Shown here: in pieces, positions 16,055 through 24,326 of the stretch
Numbering within the stretch: position 1 is the stretch's first letter
Layout of the letters: the number at the start of each line of letters is the position of its first letter
Origin: Candidatus Obscuribacterales bacterium
Lineage (GTDB): Bacteria > Cyanobacteriota > Vampirovibrionia > Obscuribacterales > Obscuribacteraceae
Direction: 5' to 3'
Length of the DNA: 38,542 nucleotides
Assembly: GCA_020050835.1 (NCBI GenBank)
Contig: JAGVKB010000070.1
Span: 1-38,542 of the forward strand
Notes under the pieces: model-generated
The model's database searches: none
Seen by the model: the letters and a program-made list of their open reading frames with translations, nothing else
Told to the model about the DNA's origin: nothing
Position numbers and translations under genes: made by a program

Positions 16055-17929
16055 ATGAAGACCAACGAAACTCTCGTGTACCGATTCTGGTCTCACGTTT
16101 TCAACACTCCCGACAAGCCCGGTGCTCTGATCAAGGACAACGCCTACCGGTACGACCCTGTCGGCTGGCTCCACCGCGACAAGAAGGAAGCTGAAGGCAA
16201 GTACTTCCCGATCGGTTGGGCGCAGTGCGGAGAACGAGTCGCGACCATCATGACCTTGCTCAGCCGCTCGGGCTGCAAGCAGGGTGACCGTGTAGCCATC
16301 CTGGCTTGGAACTCTCCGGAATGGGTCTGGTGCAATCTGGCCATTCAAAGCCTCGGCGCCACCACCGTGCCGATTTACCCGAACACGGCTGCCGAACAGG
16401 TCAATGAGCTGTTGGCCGACTCCGGTGCCTCGTTCATCATCTGCGACGACAAGGAGCAGAGCGACAAGGTGCGCGCCGACAGCCCGGTCAAAACGCTGTC
16501 TTTCGCCGACATCGATCCGCCGGCGCTGCTCACCAAGGGCTTCACCACCAATGACGAGCAGAAGTTCTGGACGCAGCGCAGCAACCGGCTCGAGAGCATC
16601 AAGAGCGAGCTGGCCAAAGGTCCGGAAGGATTCCTCGGAATCGACCCGAACGAACTGGCGAACTTCATCTACACCTCAGGCTCGACCGGTCGGCCAAAGG
16701 GCGTGATGATGAGCCACGGCAACATCGCCAGCGCCTGTGCTTCGCTCGGCCGCCACGGCTTGACGCTCTCGCCCAATGATGTCGCGTTGTCTTACCTACC
16801 GGCCGCACACGTCTACGAATTCGTCGACGGGCAGGCTGTCTGCATCTGGTACGGCGTGCCGGCGGCCTACTGCAAGACCGCTGACATGGCCGGCGAACTC
16901 CAGAAGGTGCGACCGACCATTCTGCTGGGCGTACCGGCCGTCTGGCGGAAGATGAAGGACAAGATCCAGAGCCAGCTCGACAGCGCCACCGGTGTGAAGA
17001 AGCTGGCTGTCAAGCTGGCTTTCGCCAACATTCCGCTGCTGTCGACTCTGGCCGGACTGCTCGTCTTCAAGACGATTCGAGCCGGGCTCGGGGGCAACCT
17101 GCGTCTTCTGATGTCGGGTGGCGCGCCGATCTCCAAGGACATTCTGGAGTTCTTCGGCCGCGTCGGTCTGCCGCTGCGCGAAGGCTACGGGCTGTCGGAG
17201 ACCGCCGGCGCGCTGTCGCTCAACACGCTCTCGGAGAACGTCTACGGCACGGTCGGCACGGTGCTCGACTGCTGCGAAGTGCGGATCGTTGCCCTCGAAG
17301 GCGCTGAAGATGCCGAATCCGGAGAAATCTGGGTGCGCGGCGACATCGTCTTCAAGGGCTACTGGAACATGCCCGAAGAGACTGCTAAGGCGATCACCGA
17401 CGATGGCTGGTTCAAGACCGGCGATCTCGGAAAGTTCGTCACCATCGGCGGCAAGCAGTTCCTCAAGATCACCGGTCGCAAGAAGCGGCTGCTCAAGACC
17501 GACGGCGGCAAGTACGTCGCCCCCGAGAAGATCGAGAAGGCCTTCGACGGTGAACCGTTGATCGGTTTCATCGTGCCGGTCGGCGACGGCAAGCCTTACA
17601 TCTCGGCGCTCGTCTTCGTAAACGAGATGACCTGCCAAGATCTTCTGAAGGCCAAGGGCATCGCACTGCCAGCCGGCACCACGGTGGCCGAGCAGTACGG
17701 CAGGCAGCCGGAAGTGAAAAAGACAATCGACGCCGCCCTCGATGCCGCGAAAAACGAGCGCAACGGCTCGCTCGAGCACTGGGAAACGGTCAAGTACCTG
17801 GTGATCGTTCCGCAGGAAGCGACGGTCGCCAACGGGCTTCTGACCGCCACTCTCAAGATCCGCACCGAAGAGGTGCTCAAGCGCTACAAGGATCTGATCG
17901 AGAGCATCTACAGCTCCAACAAGCGCTAG
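16055..17929 (+). CDS. fadD: Long-chain acyl-CoA synthetase (AMP-binding)
   Basis: 624 aa after GGAGGAAAGGT. It adenylates free fatty acids with ATP and transfers them to CoA, the entry step of beta-oxidation. The AMP-binding P-loop YTSGSTGRPKG lies at 207-217, the aromatic/adenine motif YGLSET at 378-383, and the hinge region GDLGKF...GRKKRLLKTDGGKYVAP follows near 460-490. The linker GGKYVAPEKIE and overall length match the long-chain (FAA/FadD15) branch rather than short-chain synthetases. Codon use is strongly G/C-ending, like the lipase and fadAB genes across the spacer. A 14-bp stem-loop follows the stop. Confidence 0.93.
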   Translation: MKTNETLVYRFWSHVFNTPDKPGALIKDNAYRYDPVGWLHRDKKEAEGKYFPIGWAQCGERVATIMTLLSRSGCKQGDRVAILAWNSPEWVWCNLAIQSLGATTVPIYPNTAAEQVNELLADSGASFIICDDKEQSDKVRADSPVKTLSFADIDPPALLTKGFTTNDEQKFWTQRSNRLESIKSELAKGPEGFLGIDPNELANFIYTSGSTGRPKGVMMSHGNIASACASLGRHGLTLSPNDVALSYLPAAHVYEFVDGQAVCIWYGVPAAYCKTADMAGELQKVRPTILLGVPAVWRKMKDKIQSQLDSATGVKKLAVKLAFANIPLLSTLAGLLVFKTIRAGLGGNLRLLMSGGAPISKDILEFFGRVGLPLREGYGLSETAGALSLNTLSENVYGTVGTVLDCCEVRIVALEGAEDAESGEIWVRGDIVFKGYWNMPEETAKAITDDGWFKTGDLGKFVTIGGKQFLKITGRKKRLLKTDGGKYVAPEKIEKAFDGEPLIGFIVPVGDGKPYISALVFVNEMTCQDLLKAKGIALPAGTTVAEQYGRQPEVKKTIDAALDAAKNERNGSLEHWETVKYLVIVPQEATVANGLLTATLKIRTEEVLKRYKDLIESIYSSNKR

Positions 17930-17951
17930 CCAACTCCGCCCGGCAACTACT

Positions 17952-17985
17952 GGCGGAGATCGAGCATTCGAGCTCGGTCTCCGCC
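17952..17985 (+). terminator. GC-rich stem-loop after acyl-CoA synthetase
   Basis: GGCGGAGATCGAGC and GCTCGGTCTCCGCC form a 14-bp stem with one G-U pair and a 6-nt loop, 22 nt past the stop. No U-tract follows. Confidence 0.55.
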
Positions 17986-18073
17986 TTCGGGCAACTCACC
18001 TTTTCGCGGTTCCCGCGCTCGGCACTCACTGCTGATTCTCCTGTTTCCTCTCAAACAGAGGAGGACTACCTCA

Positions 18074-18520
18074 ATGAACAACGGATATCGCGCGCTCATT
18101 CGCGTGCTTCTGACAGCGGGGGCTTTCATGGTCCTCCCGCAGATTTCGGTTCTCGGCTTCGCCTTTCACGGCTCATTTCTCTCGGCGCTCTGCCTGGCGC
18201 TGATCTTCGAAGTGACACTGTGGGTGGCGGTGGTCAGCTACAGCATCGGCGCCACAGCGCTCGGCTTCCATCCGCAGGAGCTGCCGGCCGTTCTCAACGC
18301 CGCCGCTTTCATGGCCTATGCAGCCGGCTTCTTGAAGCTGGCCGGCTTAACTTCCCCCGGGCTGCTCACGCTACCCGGCATCCTGCCGGTGCTGGCAGGA
18401 GCATTCGTGCTCTTGATCATCTCCGGCACCTCCCTGCTTCGCCGCAAGAGCGACTGCGGCTGCAGGCACGATAAGGATGACGAGTCCGAGGAAGACAGCT
18501 CCGGCGACGACTCCAAATGA
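18074..18520 (+). CDS. Small four-helix membrane protein, unknown function
   Basis: 148 aa, 9 nt after GAGGAGG. Four hydrophobic segments lie at about 8-30, 34-60, 70-92 and 95-121. They are followed by a short basic stretch (LLRRKSDCGCRHDK) and an acidic Ser/Asp/Glu tail, which by the positive-inside rule would be cytoplasmic. I recognise no family; the cluster of Cys-x-Cys and His in the tail might bind a metal. The gene lies 144 nt downstream of the acyl-CoA synthetase and has its own strong terminator, so a role connected with fatty-acid uptake or membrane lipid is only a guess. Confidence 0.8.
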   Translation: MNNGYRALIRVLLTAGAFMVLPQISVLGFAFHGSFLSALCLALIFEVTLWVAVVSYSIGATALGFHPQELPAVLNAAAFMAYAAGFLKLAGLTSPGLLTLPGILPVLAGAFVLLIISGTSLLRRKSDCGCRHDKDDESEEDSSGDDSK

Positions 18521-18532
18521 TCGCCTGCGGCG

Positions 18533-18585
18533 GGAGCAGGAGAAAGCGGCAGTAAAACGCGCTTTCTCTTGCTCCTGTTTTTTTT
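18533..18585 (+). terminator. Strong intrinsic terminator
   Basis: GGAGCAGGAGAAAGCG (18533-18548) pairs with CGCTTTCTCTTGCTCC (18560-18575), one G-U only, followed by TG and eight T. It ends the transcript of the membrane protein. Confidence 0.92.
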
Positions 18586-18681
18586 GAGCCTCTATTATCG
18601 CTTTTAGTACTAGTCGATTCAGGTTGAGATCGGCAGCTTACGATAAAATTCTCGACAATCTTGACTCGGAGGATTTTCAAA

Positions 18682-19029
18682 ATGGTACGCAAAGGACTCT
18701 TGTTTTTGGCAGCTCTGCTCGTCGCATCATCAGTCGGATTCTTGTCTAGTAATGTCGATGCGAAAACAGATAAGAAGTGGACGATTACCGAGCGCTCTGA
18801 AGCTTTGAAAAAGGAAGTCGACGCGGGTCAAAAGGCCGGCGAGCTCACCGCCAAAGAGAGTGAGTCGCTTAAAGAGCAAGCAGGCAAGATCGACGCCAAG
18901 ATAGTCAAGATGAAATCAAAGAACGACGGGAAGCTCTCCTACGACAACGAGAACAGCCTGGAAAAGGATCTCAATAAACTGAGCCTGCGCATTCAAAAAT
19001 TAAAGCTGGAGAAGCGCGTTCAAAAGTAA
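18682..19029 (+). CDS. Small secreted helical protein
   Basis: 115 aa from ATG 18682, 9 nt after GGAGG. A signal peptide (MVRKGLLFLAALLVASSVGF, cleaved near VDA) precedes an almost wholly charged alpha-helical domain rich in Lys and Glu. It contains a duplicated pattern: GELTAKESESLKEQAGKID and GKLSYDNENSLEKDLNKLS. Such G-x-L-[ST]...E..L repeats are frequent in small periplasmic proteins of unknown function. It should be a soluble helical hairpin outside the cytoplasmic membrane. It stands alone between a terminator and the cobalamin riboswitch. Confidence 0.8.
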   Translation: MVRKGLLFLAALLVASSVGFLSSNVDAKTDKKWTITERSEALKKEVDAGQKAGELTAKESESLKEQAGKIDAKIVKMKSKNDGKLSYDNENSLEKDLNKLSLRIQKLKLEKRVQK

Positions 19030-19147
19030 CCGGCAATGCCGATCTTAAGAGAATGACGTACAGTCTGGCTACTGGGGTCCGTCCGATCGAACAGTTAAAC
19101 CAAGCCAGATAAGCCAGGCTTCACATCCGGCCGCTGGACAATTGAGT

Positions 19148-19318
19148 TCAGCGGTGGTAAGTTCATTCGGCGCGCGGTTGCTCCGATTTGCTGCCGCGCA
19201 CCGCTAGGGATCGAGCTTCGGCTCGATTTGCTGGGGGAAGTGTGGTGAAACTCCACCGCTGTCCCGCAACTGTAAGCAGCTAACGCTGCGAGTCAGAGTA
19301 CCCGCCCCGAGCGCTCAC
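19148..19318 (+). promoter_or_regulatory. Cobalamin riboswitch
   Basis: The conserved core is readable: GGGGGAAGTGTGGTGAAACT, then CCACCGCTGTCCCGCAACTGTAAGC, then the B12 box AGTCAGAGTACCCGCC at about 19291-19306. Upstream arms GCGGTG/CACCGC and GCGCGG/CCGCGC form the long P2-type stem. Binding of a cobalamin normally shuts off the downstream gene. The expression platform is a large hairpin (19342-19390) that shares two bases with an intrinsic terminator (19389-19418), so control is probably at transcription elongation. The next gene is an amino-acid-oxidase-like enzyme, not a known B12 gene. Confidence 0.92.
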
Positions 19319-19388
19319 AACACATCCTCTTCGAGGCAAAGAGAGATGCTATAGCCATTGCAGCTCAGCCCGCAATGGATCAGCATTT

Positions 19389-19418
19389 CTCCTGGCTCAT
19401 AAGAACCAGGAGTTTTTT
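19389..19418 (+). terminator. Terminator in the riboswitch expression platform
   Basis: CTCCTGG and CCAGGAG form a 7-bp stem followed by six T. A preceding stem (AGAGATGCT...CCATTGC / GCAATGG...AGCATTTCT, 19342-19390) overlaps its 5' arm by two bases and may compete with it. Confidence 0.88.
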
Positions 19419-19870
19419 ATCGGCAGATAATCACAATCCTTAGAGATTCGTGCCGCAGGAAATTTCATTTTGCACCACATACAGTGGCAGATTCATTCTG
19501 TCCACTTTTTCTTTTTTGTACTGGACAATCGGCTGAAATGTACATCAACAGGGCATTTCAACATTCCAAGATGAATCAACCGCGCTAGCCGATGATCGCA
19601 AAAAAGACTGCCGGGCATTTGTAATCAGATCAAAGTTATCGCTAAAGTGGCAATCATCCCTTTAGATCTTTCAATTCGAGAAGTCACTCAAGAACTCACC
19701 TGCAATCCTTTCAGCAACCGCTAATAGCCAACTCGAGAAAGCATCATCCGGCGCTCGTTGAAGTTGGCCTCTCGGGATTGTTCGACCTCGTTGCCTGCCT
19801 GTGGCGGACAGCCAGCCAGACTGTACCGATTGAGCGTCTGCCTGATTTGATTCTGGAGACTGGAGAACTT
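19419..19870 (+). other. Leader between riboswitch terminator and oxidase gene
   Basis: About 450 nt without a supported gene; only a 16-codon frame at 19538 without ribosome site. The dyad TGTAC...GTACA (about 19515-19543) is visible. Either readthrough of the riboswitch or an internal promoter must express the next gene. Confidence 0.5.
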
Positions 19871-20839
19871 ATGAGCAACAAAAACATTCTCGTCCTGGGA
19901 GCAGGTGTGAGCGGGCTTACCACTGCCCTCAAACTCCTGGAGTCCGGGCACAAAGTCACCATCTGGTCGAAAGACCCAGCTGGCGAATCGCCAGCCACCT
20001 CCTTCAATGCTTATGCATTTTGGTTGCCTGTAAAGTCCGACCAGGACCTGCGCGTCGAGCGCTGGGCAAACGAGACTTATGCTGCCTTCGAGCAGCTCGC
20101 GCGCAACACCAGCAGCGGTGTCGTAATGCGCAAAGTTTTCGAGCTAAAGGTCTCGCAAGAGGAGCCCTGGTACGGACAGAAGCTGCCCTTCTTCCGGCAC
20201 GCTGCGCCCAACGAGGTGACCAACCAGTACAAGGACGCGCACATCCTGGACAGCGCGCCAGTAATCGATCCAGTTGTCTATCTGCCCTGGTTGCGAAGCA
20301 AGGTAGCCGCTTACGGTGCGATTTTCGCTCAAAAGGAGGTTTCGTCGCTGTCCGAATGCCCGGCCGAATTCGAGCTGATCGTCAACTGCACGGCGCTCGG
20401 CGCCCGACAACTGCTCGGCGACCAGGAGCTCTACCCGGCCAGACTGCAGGTGTTGAAGCTGAAGCATAACGGCTTCGATCAGGTTGTCTTCGACAGCGAA
20501 GGTCCAAACAAGCTGTGCTGCGTCGTTCCGCAGTCGGACTACATCAAAGTCGGAGCGGTCTACGATGAGCGCAACGAGTCGATGGAGGTCGATGACGAAG
20601 TCACCGCCGGCATTCTGGATCGCGTAACCAAGATGATCCCGGGCTTCAAAGCAGACCCCCAGGACGTCCTGAGCGTCACCCGCTGCTTGCGCCCCAAACG
20701 TGCCGCCACCAGGGTCGAACCGGAGAAGCTCGCCGACGGACGCTGGGTCGTTCACAACTACGGCCACAACGACACCGGCTATATCATCTCCTTCGGAGTG
20801 GCAGCCGAAGTCGCCGGGTATGCCGTCACTCTACAGTAG
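19871..20839 (+). CDS. FAD-dependent D-amino-acid-oxidase-like enzyme
   Basis: 322 aa from ATG 19871 with GGAGA 6 nt upstream; a longer frame from 19778 adds residues before the FAD strand that do not fit. The N-terminus NILVLGAGVSGLTTA is the FAD-binding Rossmann motif (GAGVSG at 9-14). Near the C-terminus CLRPKRAATRVE and HNYGHNDTGYIISFGVA match the substrate-arginine and FAD loops of D-amino-acid/D-aspartate oxidases. It should oxidatively deaminate an amino acid or related amine to a keto acid, ammonia and peroxide; substrate unknown. It is first of three genes behind the cobalamin riboswitch. Confidence 0.88.
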   Translation: MSNKNILVLGAGVSGLTTALKLLESGHKVTIWSKDPAGESPATSFNAYAFWLPVKSDQDLRVERWANETYAAFEQLARNTSSGVVMRKVFELKVSQEEPWYGQKLPFFRHAAPNEVTNQYKDAHILDSAPVIDPVVYLPWLRSKVAAYGAIFAQKEVSSLSECPAEFELIVNCTALGARQLLGDQELYPARLQVLKLKHNGFDQVVFDSEGPNKLCCVVPQSDYIKVGAVYDERNESMEVDDEVTAGILDRVTKMIPGFKADPQDVLSVTRCLRPKRAATRVEPEKLADGRWVVHNYGHNDTGYIISFGVAAEVAGYAVTLQ

Positions 20840-20906
20840 CGAGGATTCGATTCGGCAGCATCTTCCGCTGGCAACCCCAACCTCAATCAGAAGAATTGGA
20901 GCGGAC

Positions 20907-21425
20907 GTGAGCGTAAAGATTCGACCAGCCGTTGAGGCTGACCTTGAGCAGATCGCCCGCGTCAACCACGAAAGCTGGCAACATGTTTGCCAGGGTCGAG
21001 TGGAACAACGCTACCTGGACGCCTTCACGCTCGGGCAGTGCTTGTCTAACTGGCAATCACGCTTCGAGCAGCTAAAGGCGAAGTCCGAAATGCTGCTGGT
21101 CGCCGAGCGCAACAGCCTGATCACCGGCTTTTGCTATCACGGCCCCAACCGAGACAACGATGCCTGCGCGCCACCAACCGGTCAGATCTACTTGCTCTAT
21201 CTGAGCACTGATGCTATCGGAACCGGCACGGGAACCGCGCTTTTCAAGGCCGCACTGCTGGAGCTGTCCGCAAACGGCTTCGAACAAGCAACGCTCTGGG
21301 TGCTGGTTCTCAACGAACGCGCCCGCCAGTTTTACTCTCGTCACGGCTTTTCTCCAGACAACCGCACCGATCTCGACGAGCGCACCGGCAGCGCCCGCAT
21401 GCGCTACCGCCGCCTGCTGCCCTAA
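20907..21425 (+). CDS. GNAT-family N-acetyltransferase
   Basis: 172 aa from GTG 20907, 5 nt after GGAG. IRPAVEADLEQIARVNHESW is the typical beta1-alpha1 of the GNAT fold. A central strand IYLLYLST precedes the acetyl-CoA pyrophosphate loop IGTGTGTALF (about 110-119), an R/Q-x-x-G-x-G/A variant. WVLVLNERARQFYSRHGF is the conserved closing motif. It transfers acetyl from acetyl-CoA to an amine of a small molecule or protein. The gene starts 67 nt after the oxidase and ends 52 nt before the next gene, so the three are probably one operon. Confidence 0.88.
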   Translation: MSVKIRPAVEADLEQIARVNHESWQHVCQGRVEQRYLDAFTLGQCLSNWQSRFEQLKAKSEMLLVAERNSLITGFCYHGPNRDNDACAPPTGQIYLLYLSTDAIGTGTGTALFKAALLELSANGFEQATLWVLVLNERARQFYSRHGFSPDNRTDLDERTGSARMRYRRLLP

Positions 21426-21477
21426 GCGATCTGTGCGCCGACATCGCCTGAATTTCAGGTGTACAGGAGTACTACCA

Positions 21478-22065
21478 ATGAACACCCCCAATTCGCCTTC
21501 CCTGCCGAAGGTCGTTTACGAGCCCGGCATGGGCACGCTGGAAGTTTTCTCGCTCGACACCTCCGAGCAGTTCCTCTACAAGCTCTTGAAAGATCTGTTC
21601 GAGAATCACTGGTCCGAGGTGCAATTCGGCATCTTGATCCAGGGCTCGGTGCTCGAACTCTCCGCCCCGCAAAAGCCGGAGAAGGTGGCGTTGTTCGACG
21701 GTTACTTGACCGTCGAGTTCGGGCAGTGGCATCACATGCACGTCTGCCTCGGTGAAAGCGTCGGCACCGGCTGCGAGCCGACGCCGCCCGAAGTCACCGC
21801 TCACCGCCGTCCGGCCCGAGCCGAACTGTACCGCAAGCTCAACAAGCAAGGTCAGCCGACCTTCTGGGCTTTCCGCCTGTTCAACACCAAGGACGAACAG
21901 CTGTTGACCATTTTCCTGCCCAATCCGCTCCTGACGAAGGAGATGCAGTACCAGAAGGAGCCGGACTGGTCGCGCCTGGCGATCTGGGACTACCTGCGCA
22001 AGACCTACCTGGGACTCGAGCCAGATCCCAAAGATCGCACCGCCGGCAAGTTCAGCCACGACTAA
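21478..22065 (+). CDS. Conserved-looking 195-aa protein, unknown function
   Basis: 195 aa from ATG 21478, 9 nt after AGGAG. It is soluble, without signal peptide. Visible marks are VYEPGMGTLEVFSLDTSEQF (N-terminus), FGILIQGSVLELSAP, a central GQWHHMHVCLGES with two adjacent His, a further His and a Cys (possible metal site), and WSRLAIWDYLRKTYLGLEP near the end. I do not recognise a named family. It is the last gene of the riboswitch-preceded group, with a strong stem-loop behind it. Confidence 0.82.
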   Translation: MNTPNSPSLPKVVYEPGMGTLEVFSLDTSEQFLYKLLKDLFENHWSEVQFGILIQGSVLELSAPQKPEKVALFDGYLTVEFGQWHHMHVCLGESVGTGCEPTPPEVTAHRRPARAELYRKLNKQGQPTFWAFRLFNTKDEQLLTIFLPNPLLTKEMQYQKEPDWSRLAIWDYLRKTYLGLEPDPKDRTAGKFSHD

Positions 22066-22087
22066 GCCTGACTTTCGCTAAGTGAAC

Positions 22088-22131
22088 CCGGCGAGCCGCC
22101 GTAAGACCAACTCTTACGTGCGGCTCGCCGG
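22088..22131 (+). terminator. Very stable stem-loop ending the 19871-22065 operon
   Basis: CCGGCGAGCCGC (22088-22099) pairs with GCGGCTCGCCGG (22120-22131), continued by GTAAGA/TCTTAC over a 5-nt loop, with one bulged base. It lies 23 nt past the stop. No U-tract. Confidence 0.65.
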
Positions 22132-22228
22132 CTCTCACCGACGGCAGTTGAGGCTGAGCAGCAGATGCCTCAAGATCTTTTCTGTTGCGATTTTCACTAA
22201 TCTCTATAGTGTCTAGACAGCAAAAAGC

Positions 22229-22269
22229 ACCAGGAGAAAAGTCAGCTCTTTAGCAGCTTTTCTCCTGGT
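22229..22269 (-). terminator. Intrinsic terminator of the transporter gene
   Basis: ACCAGGAGAAAAG and CTTTTCTCCTGGT pair perfectly (13 bp, 15-nt loop). On the minus strand GCTTTTTG follows, and the stop at 22326 lies 57 nt upstream. Confidence 0.78.
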
Positions 22270-22325
22270 CGAGAGTCGCTAGTCTTTGCCGCCCAACCAA
22301 GCTTCGCGGGTCCATCGCCTGGAGC

Positions 22326-23600
22326 CTACGATTGAGACCGACCATCGTCTTGCGAACCGGTGGTCTCTTTCTTAGCCAGACGCAAGATGCCGATGCACAA
22401 CAGATTGGTGAGCGTAAACAGCGCCGCCGCCCAAAGCAATGGCGCCAGCTGGCTGTCAAAGACATGGACGTAAAGAATCGAGCCTAGATTGGATGAGACC
22501 TGGCTGGACAAGGTGCCGATCGACATCCAGAGCGAATAGGTAAAACCCTCAGAGCCTTCCGGACAGTACTCGGCCGCCAGGGTCAGCGAGGCAACGGTAG
22601 CAGCCGAGGAGACTACTCCAGCAAACAGATTTACCAGAATAGCGCTGGTTGAACCATGCAGCCCCAGATAGGAAAGCGTGCCCAGTGTCGCGAACACAAC
22701 TCCCAGCTTGAGCAGTCCGGTCAGATCAAACCGCTTAGCGAGCCAGGAATAGCCGACGGTTCCAGCGATCGCGCCGAGATACCAGACGGCGTGCAGAAAG
22801 CCGATGAAATCCTGACGAAAGTGCAGCTCGTCGGTCATGTGGTAGTAAAGCGGTGTGTAGAAAGCCGGATGCAGGTAATAGAAGAAGAGGAAGGCGGCCA
22901 CCACCCAGAAATTCCGGGATGACAGCGCCTTTTTGAGCTTCATTCCATCGCTCTTGAGCGTCGACAGGTCGACTTTCGACTTCGGCTCGTCGATCAACAA
23001 CCAGGCCCCAAGCATTACCACCAGCGGCGCGAAAGCAACAACGAAGGCGGAGACGTGAAAGGCTCGGTCAGGCGCGAACACCTGCGAAAGCCAGCCACCG
23101 GCCAGAGCGGTTGCCGCTGCCGCAACGCTGTACCACATCCACTGCTGGTTGAGAAAGACCCCGCTCAGCCCGCCCTTGCCGCTCTCAATCGTCAATGCAC
23201 CAGATACGGTGCTGGAGACAGCCATACCCAATGAGATCAGCATGAGACCAATTAGAATCTCACCCGGCTCATTCAGTCCGGTCAACCAGAAGTAAGCTAC
23301 AGCAGCCAGTCCGTTGGCCAGGATCAGGTACGACTTGCGACGATATCCAAAAACCGGCAGGAAATCGGAGAGCAGCCCGTACAACGGTCTTACCAACCAG
23401 GGAATCATCAAGGCGGAGAGATACTGGGTGATCCGGTCGGGAGCCCAGCCATAAACCGACTTCAGGTAATAGCTGAGCGGCTGCTGAATCAACCCGTTGG
23501 CGTCGCCCAATCCGTCAGCAAGGTTGAGAATCGCAAAAAAGAGGATCAGCCTGCGAATTTTGTCCTGCGCGCCACCGGATAACTGTGGAGAACCCGTCAT
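22326..23600 (-). CDS. MFS transporter of the BT1 (folate/biopterin) type
   Basis: 424 aa with about 12 hydrophobic segments, start preceded by GGAG at 7 nt. IPWLVRPLYGLLSD and FGYRRKSYLIL (about 66-95) match the BT1/FBT signature IPW..KPLYG.LSD....G.RR..Y, and the N-terminal QQPLSYYLK is also typical. FBT proteins import folates, biopterins or S-adenosylmethionine in plants, protists and cyanobacteria; other members are of unknown substrate. So transport of a pterin-like or other organic solute into the cell is a reasonable guess. The gene is a single unit with its own terminator, divergent from the GMC oxidoreductase. Confidence 0.85.
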   Translation of the reverse strand: MTGSPQLSGGAQDKIRRLILFFAILNLADGLGDANGLIQQPLSYYLKSVYGWAPDRITQYLSALMIPWLVRPLYGLLSDFLPVFGYRRKSYLILANGLAAVAYFWLTGLNEPGEILIGLMLISLGMAVSSTVSGALTIESGKGGLSGVFLNQQWMWYSVAAAATALAGGWLSQVFAPDRAFHVSAFVVAFAPLVVMLGAWLLIDEPKSKVDLSTLKSDGMKLKKALSSRNFWVVAAFLFFYYLHPAFYTPLYYHMTDELHFRQDFIGFLHAVWYLGAIAGTVGYSWLAKRFDLTGLLKLGVVFATLGTLSYLGLHGSTSAILVNLFAGVVSSAATVASLTLAAEYCPEGSEGFTYSLWMSIGTLSSQVSSNLGSILYVHVFDSQLAPLLWAAALFTLTNLLCIGILRLAKKETTGSQDDGRSQS

Positions 23601-24326
23601 GCGTTGACTCCGTTGAAGGCGCCGAAAGTGCGAGGTCTATGAATTCGAGAGATAATTCGAATCGCGCTTTCGACTGGTCAATGAATGTGAGGAGCTTGTG
23701 AAAGACGAGCGACAAGCCGGCTTCCGTCCTCCCCGTGCTAGTTAAGCGACTCAAGCGAATGCCACCAGCGAGTACACACACTCGGCTGGGTAAGCCGGTT
23801 GTGATTTAGTTGCTGGTCAAGATCGGTTAGTCGAGCAGATGTCCCTGTTACAGAGTCGCTTAATTACATAAATGCAAATCAACCTAGCGAATAGCTCGAA
23901 GCAGATTCAAGATTGCCGGCATTGTTTTTCCAGAGCAATAAATGACCTGGCTCTCAGATTCACCCACAAACTCATCGATACGGACTCGCTGCGCTAACGC
24001 TGCGAGTGGTAAGTGGCAGCAAATTAGATAACTTCAATATGTCAGGTTGCTCCGCGAAATCCTTATCCACTAGGTTTACGAGTGTACTTCTACTCAATAG
24101 ACAATCAGCCGGGATTTAGATCGCTCCAAACTGCTGACAGTTGACCATCACAAACGACTGCTTGGGAATCTGACCGATCCTCCGAGTTGTTAGAGCAGTT
24201 TCGCACCGGCATTAATTGCAAAAAACCAGCTCGCAACCTGCACCACAGGTAGTGGCACTTGCGAGCGTCTTTTCACAAGCAAATTTCCGCGCGGTTCGAA
24301 TCGCATTCGGGCCGGGGGAGGTAAAC
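23601..24326. other. Divergent intergenic region, nothing specific seen
   Basis: 726 bp between the transporter and the GMC oxidoreductase. AT content is higher than in the genes. I see no supported gene, RNA or repeat, and no promoter with both hexamers in register. Confidence 0.5.

Noticed and set aside
16796-17779. Minus-strand frame of 327 codons inside the acyl-CoA synthetase gene
   Set aside because: Antisense shadow caused by codon bias; the plus strand encodes all adenylate-forming motifs.
19538-19588. 16-codon frame after the riboswitch terminator
   Set aside because: No ribosome site and too short to support.
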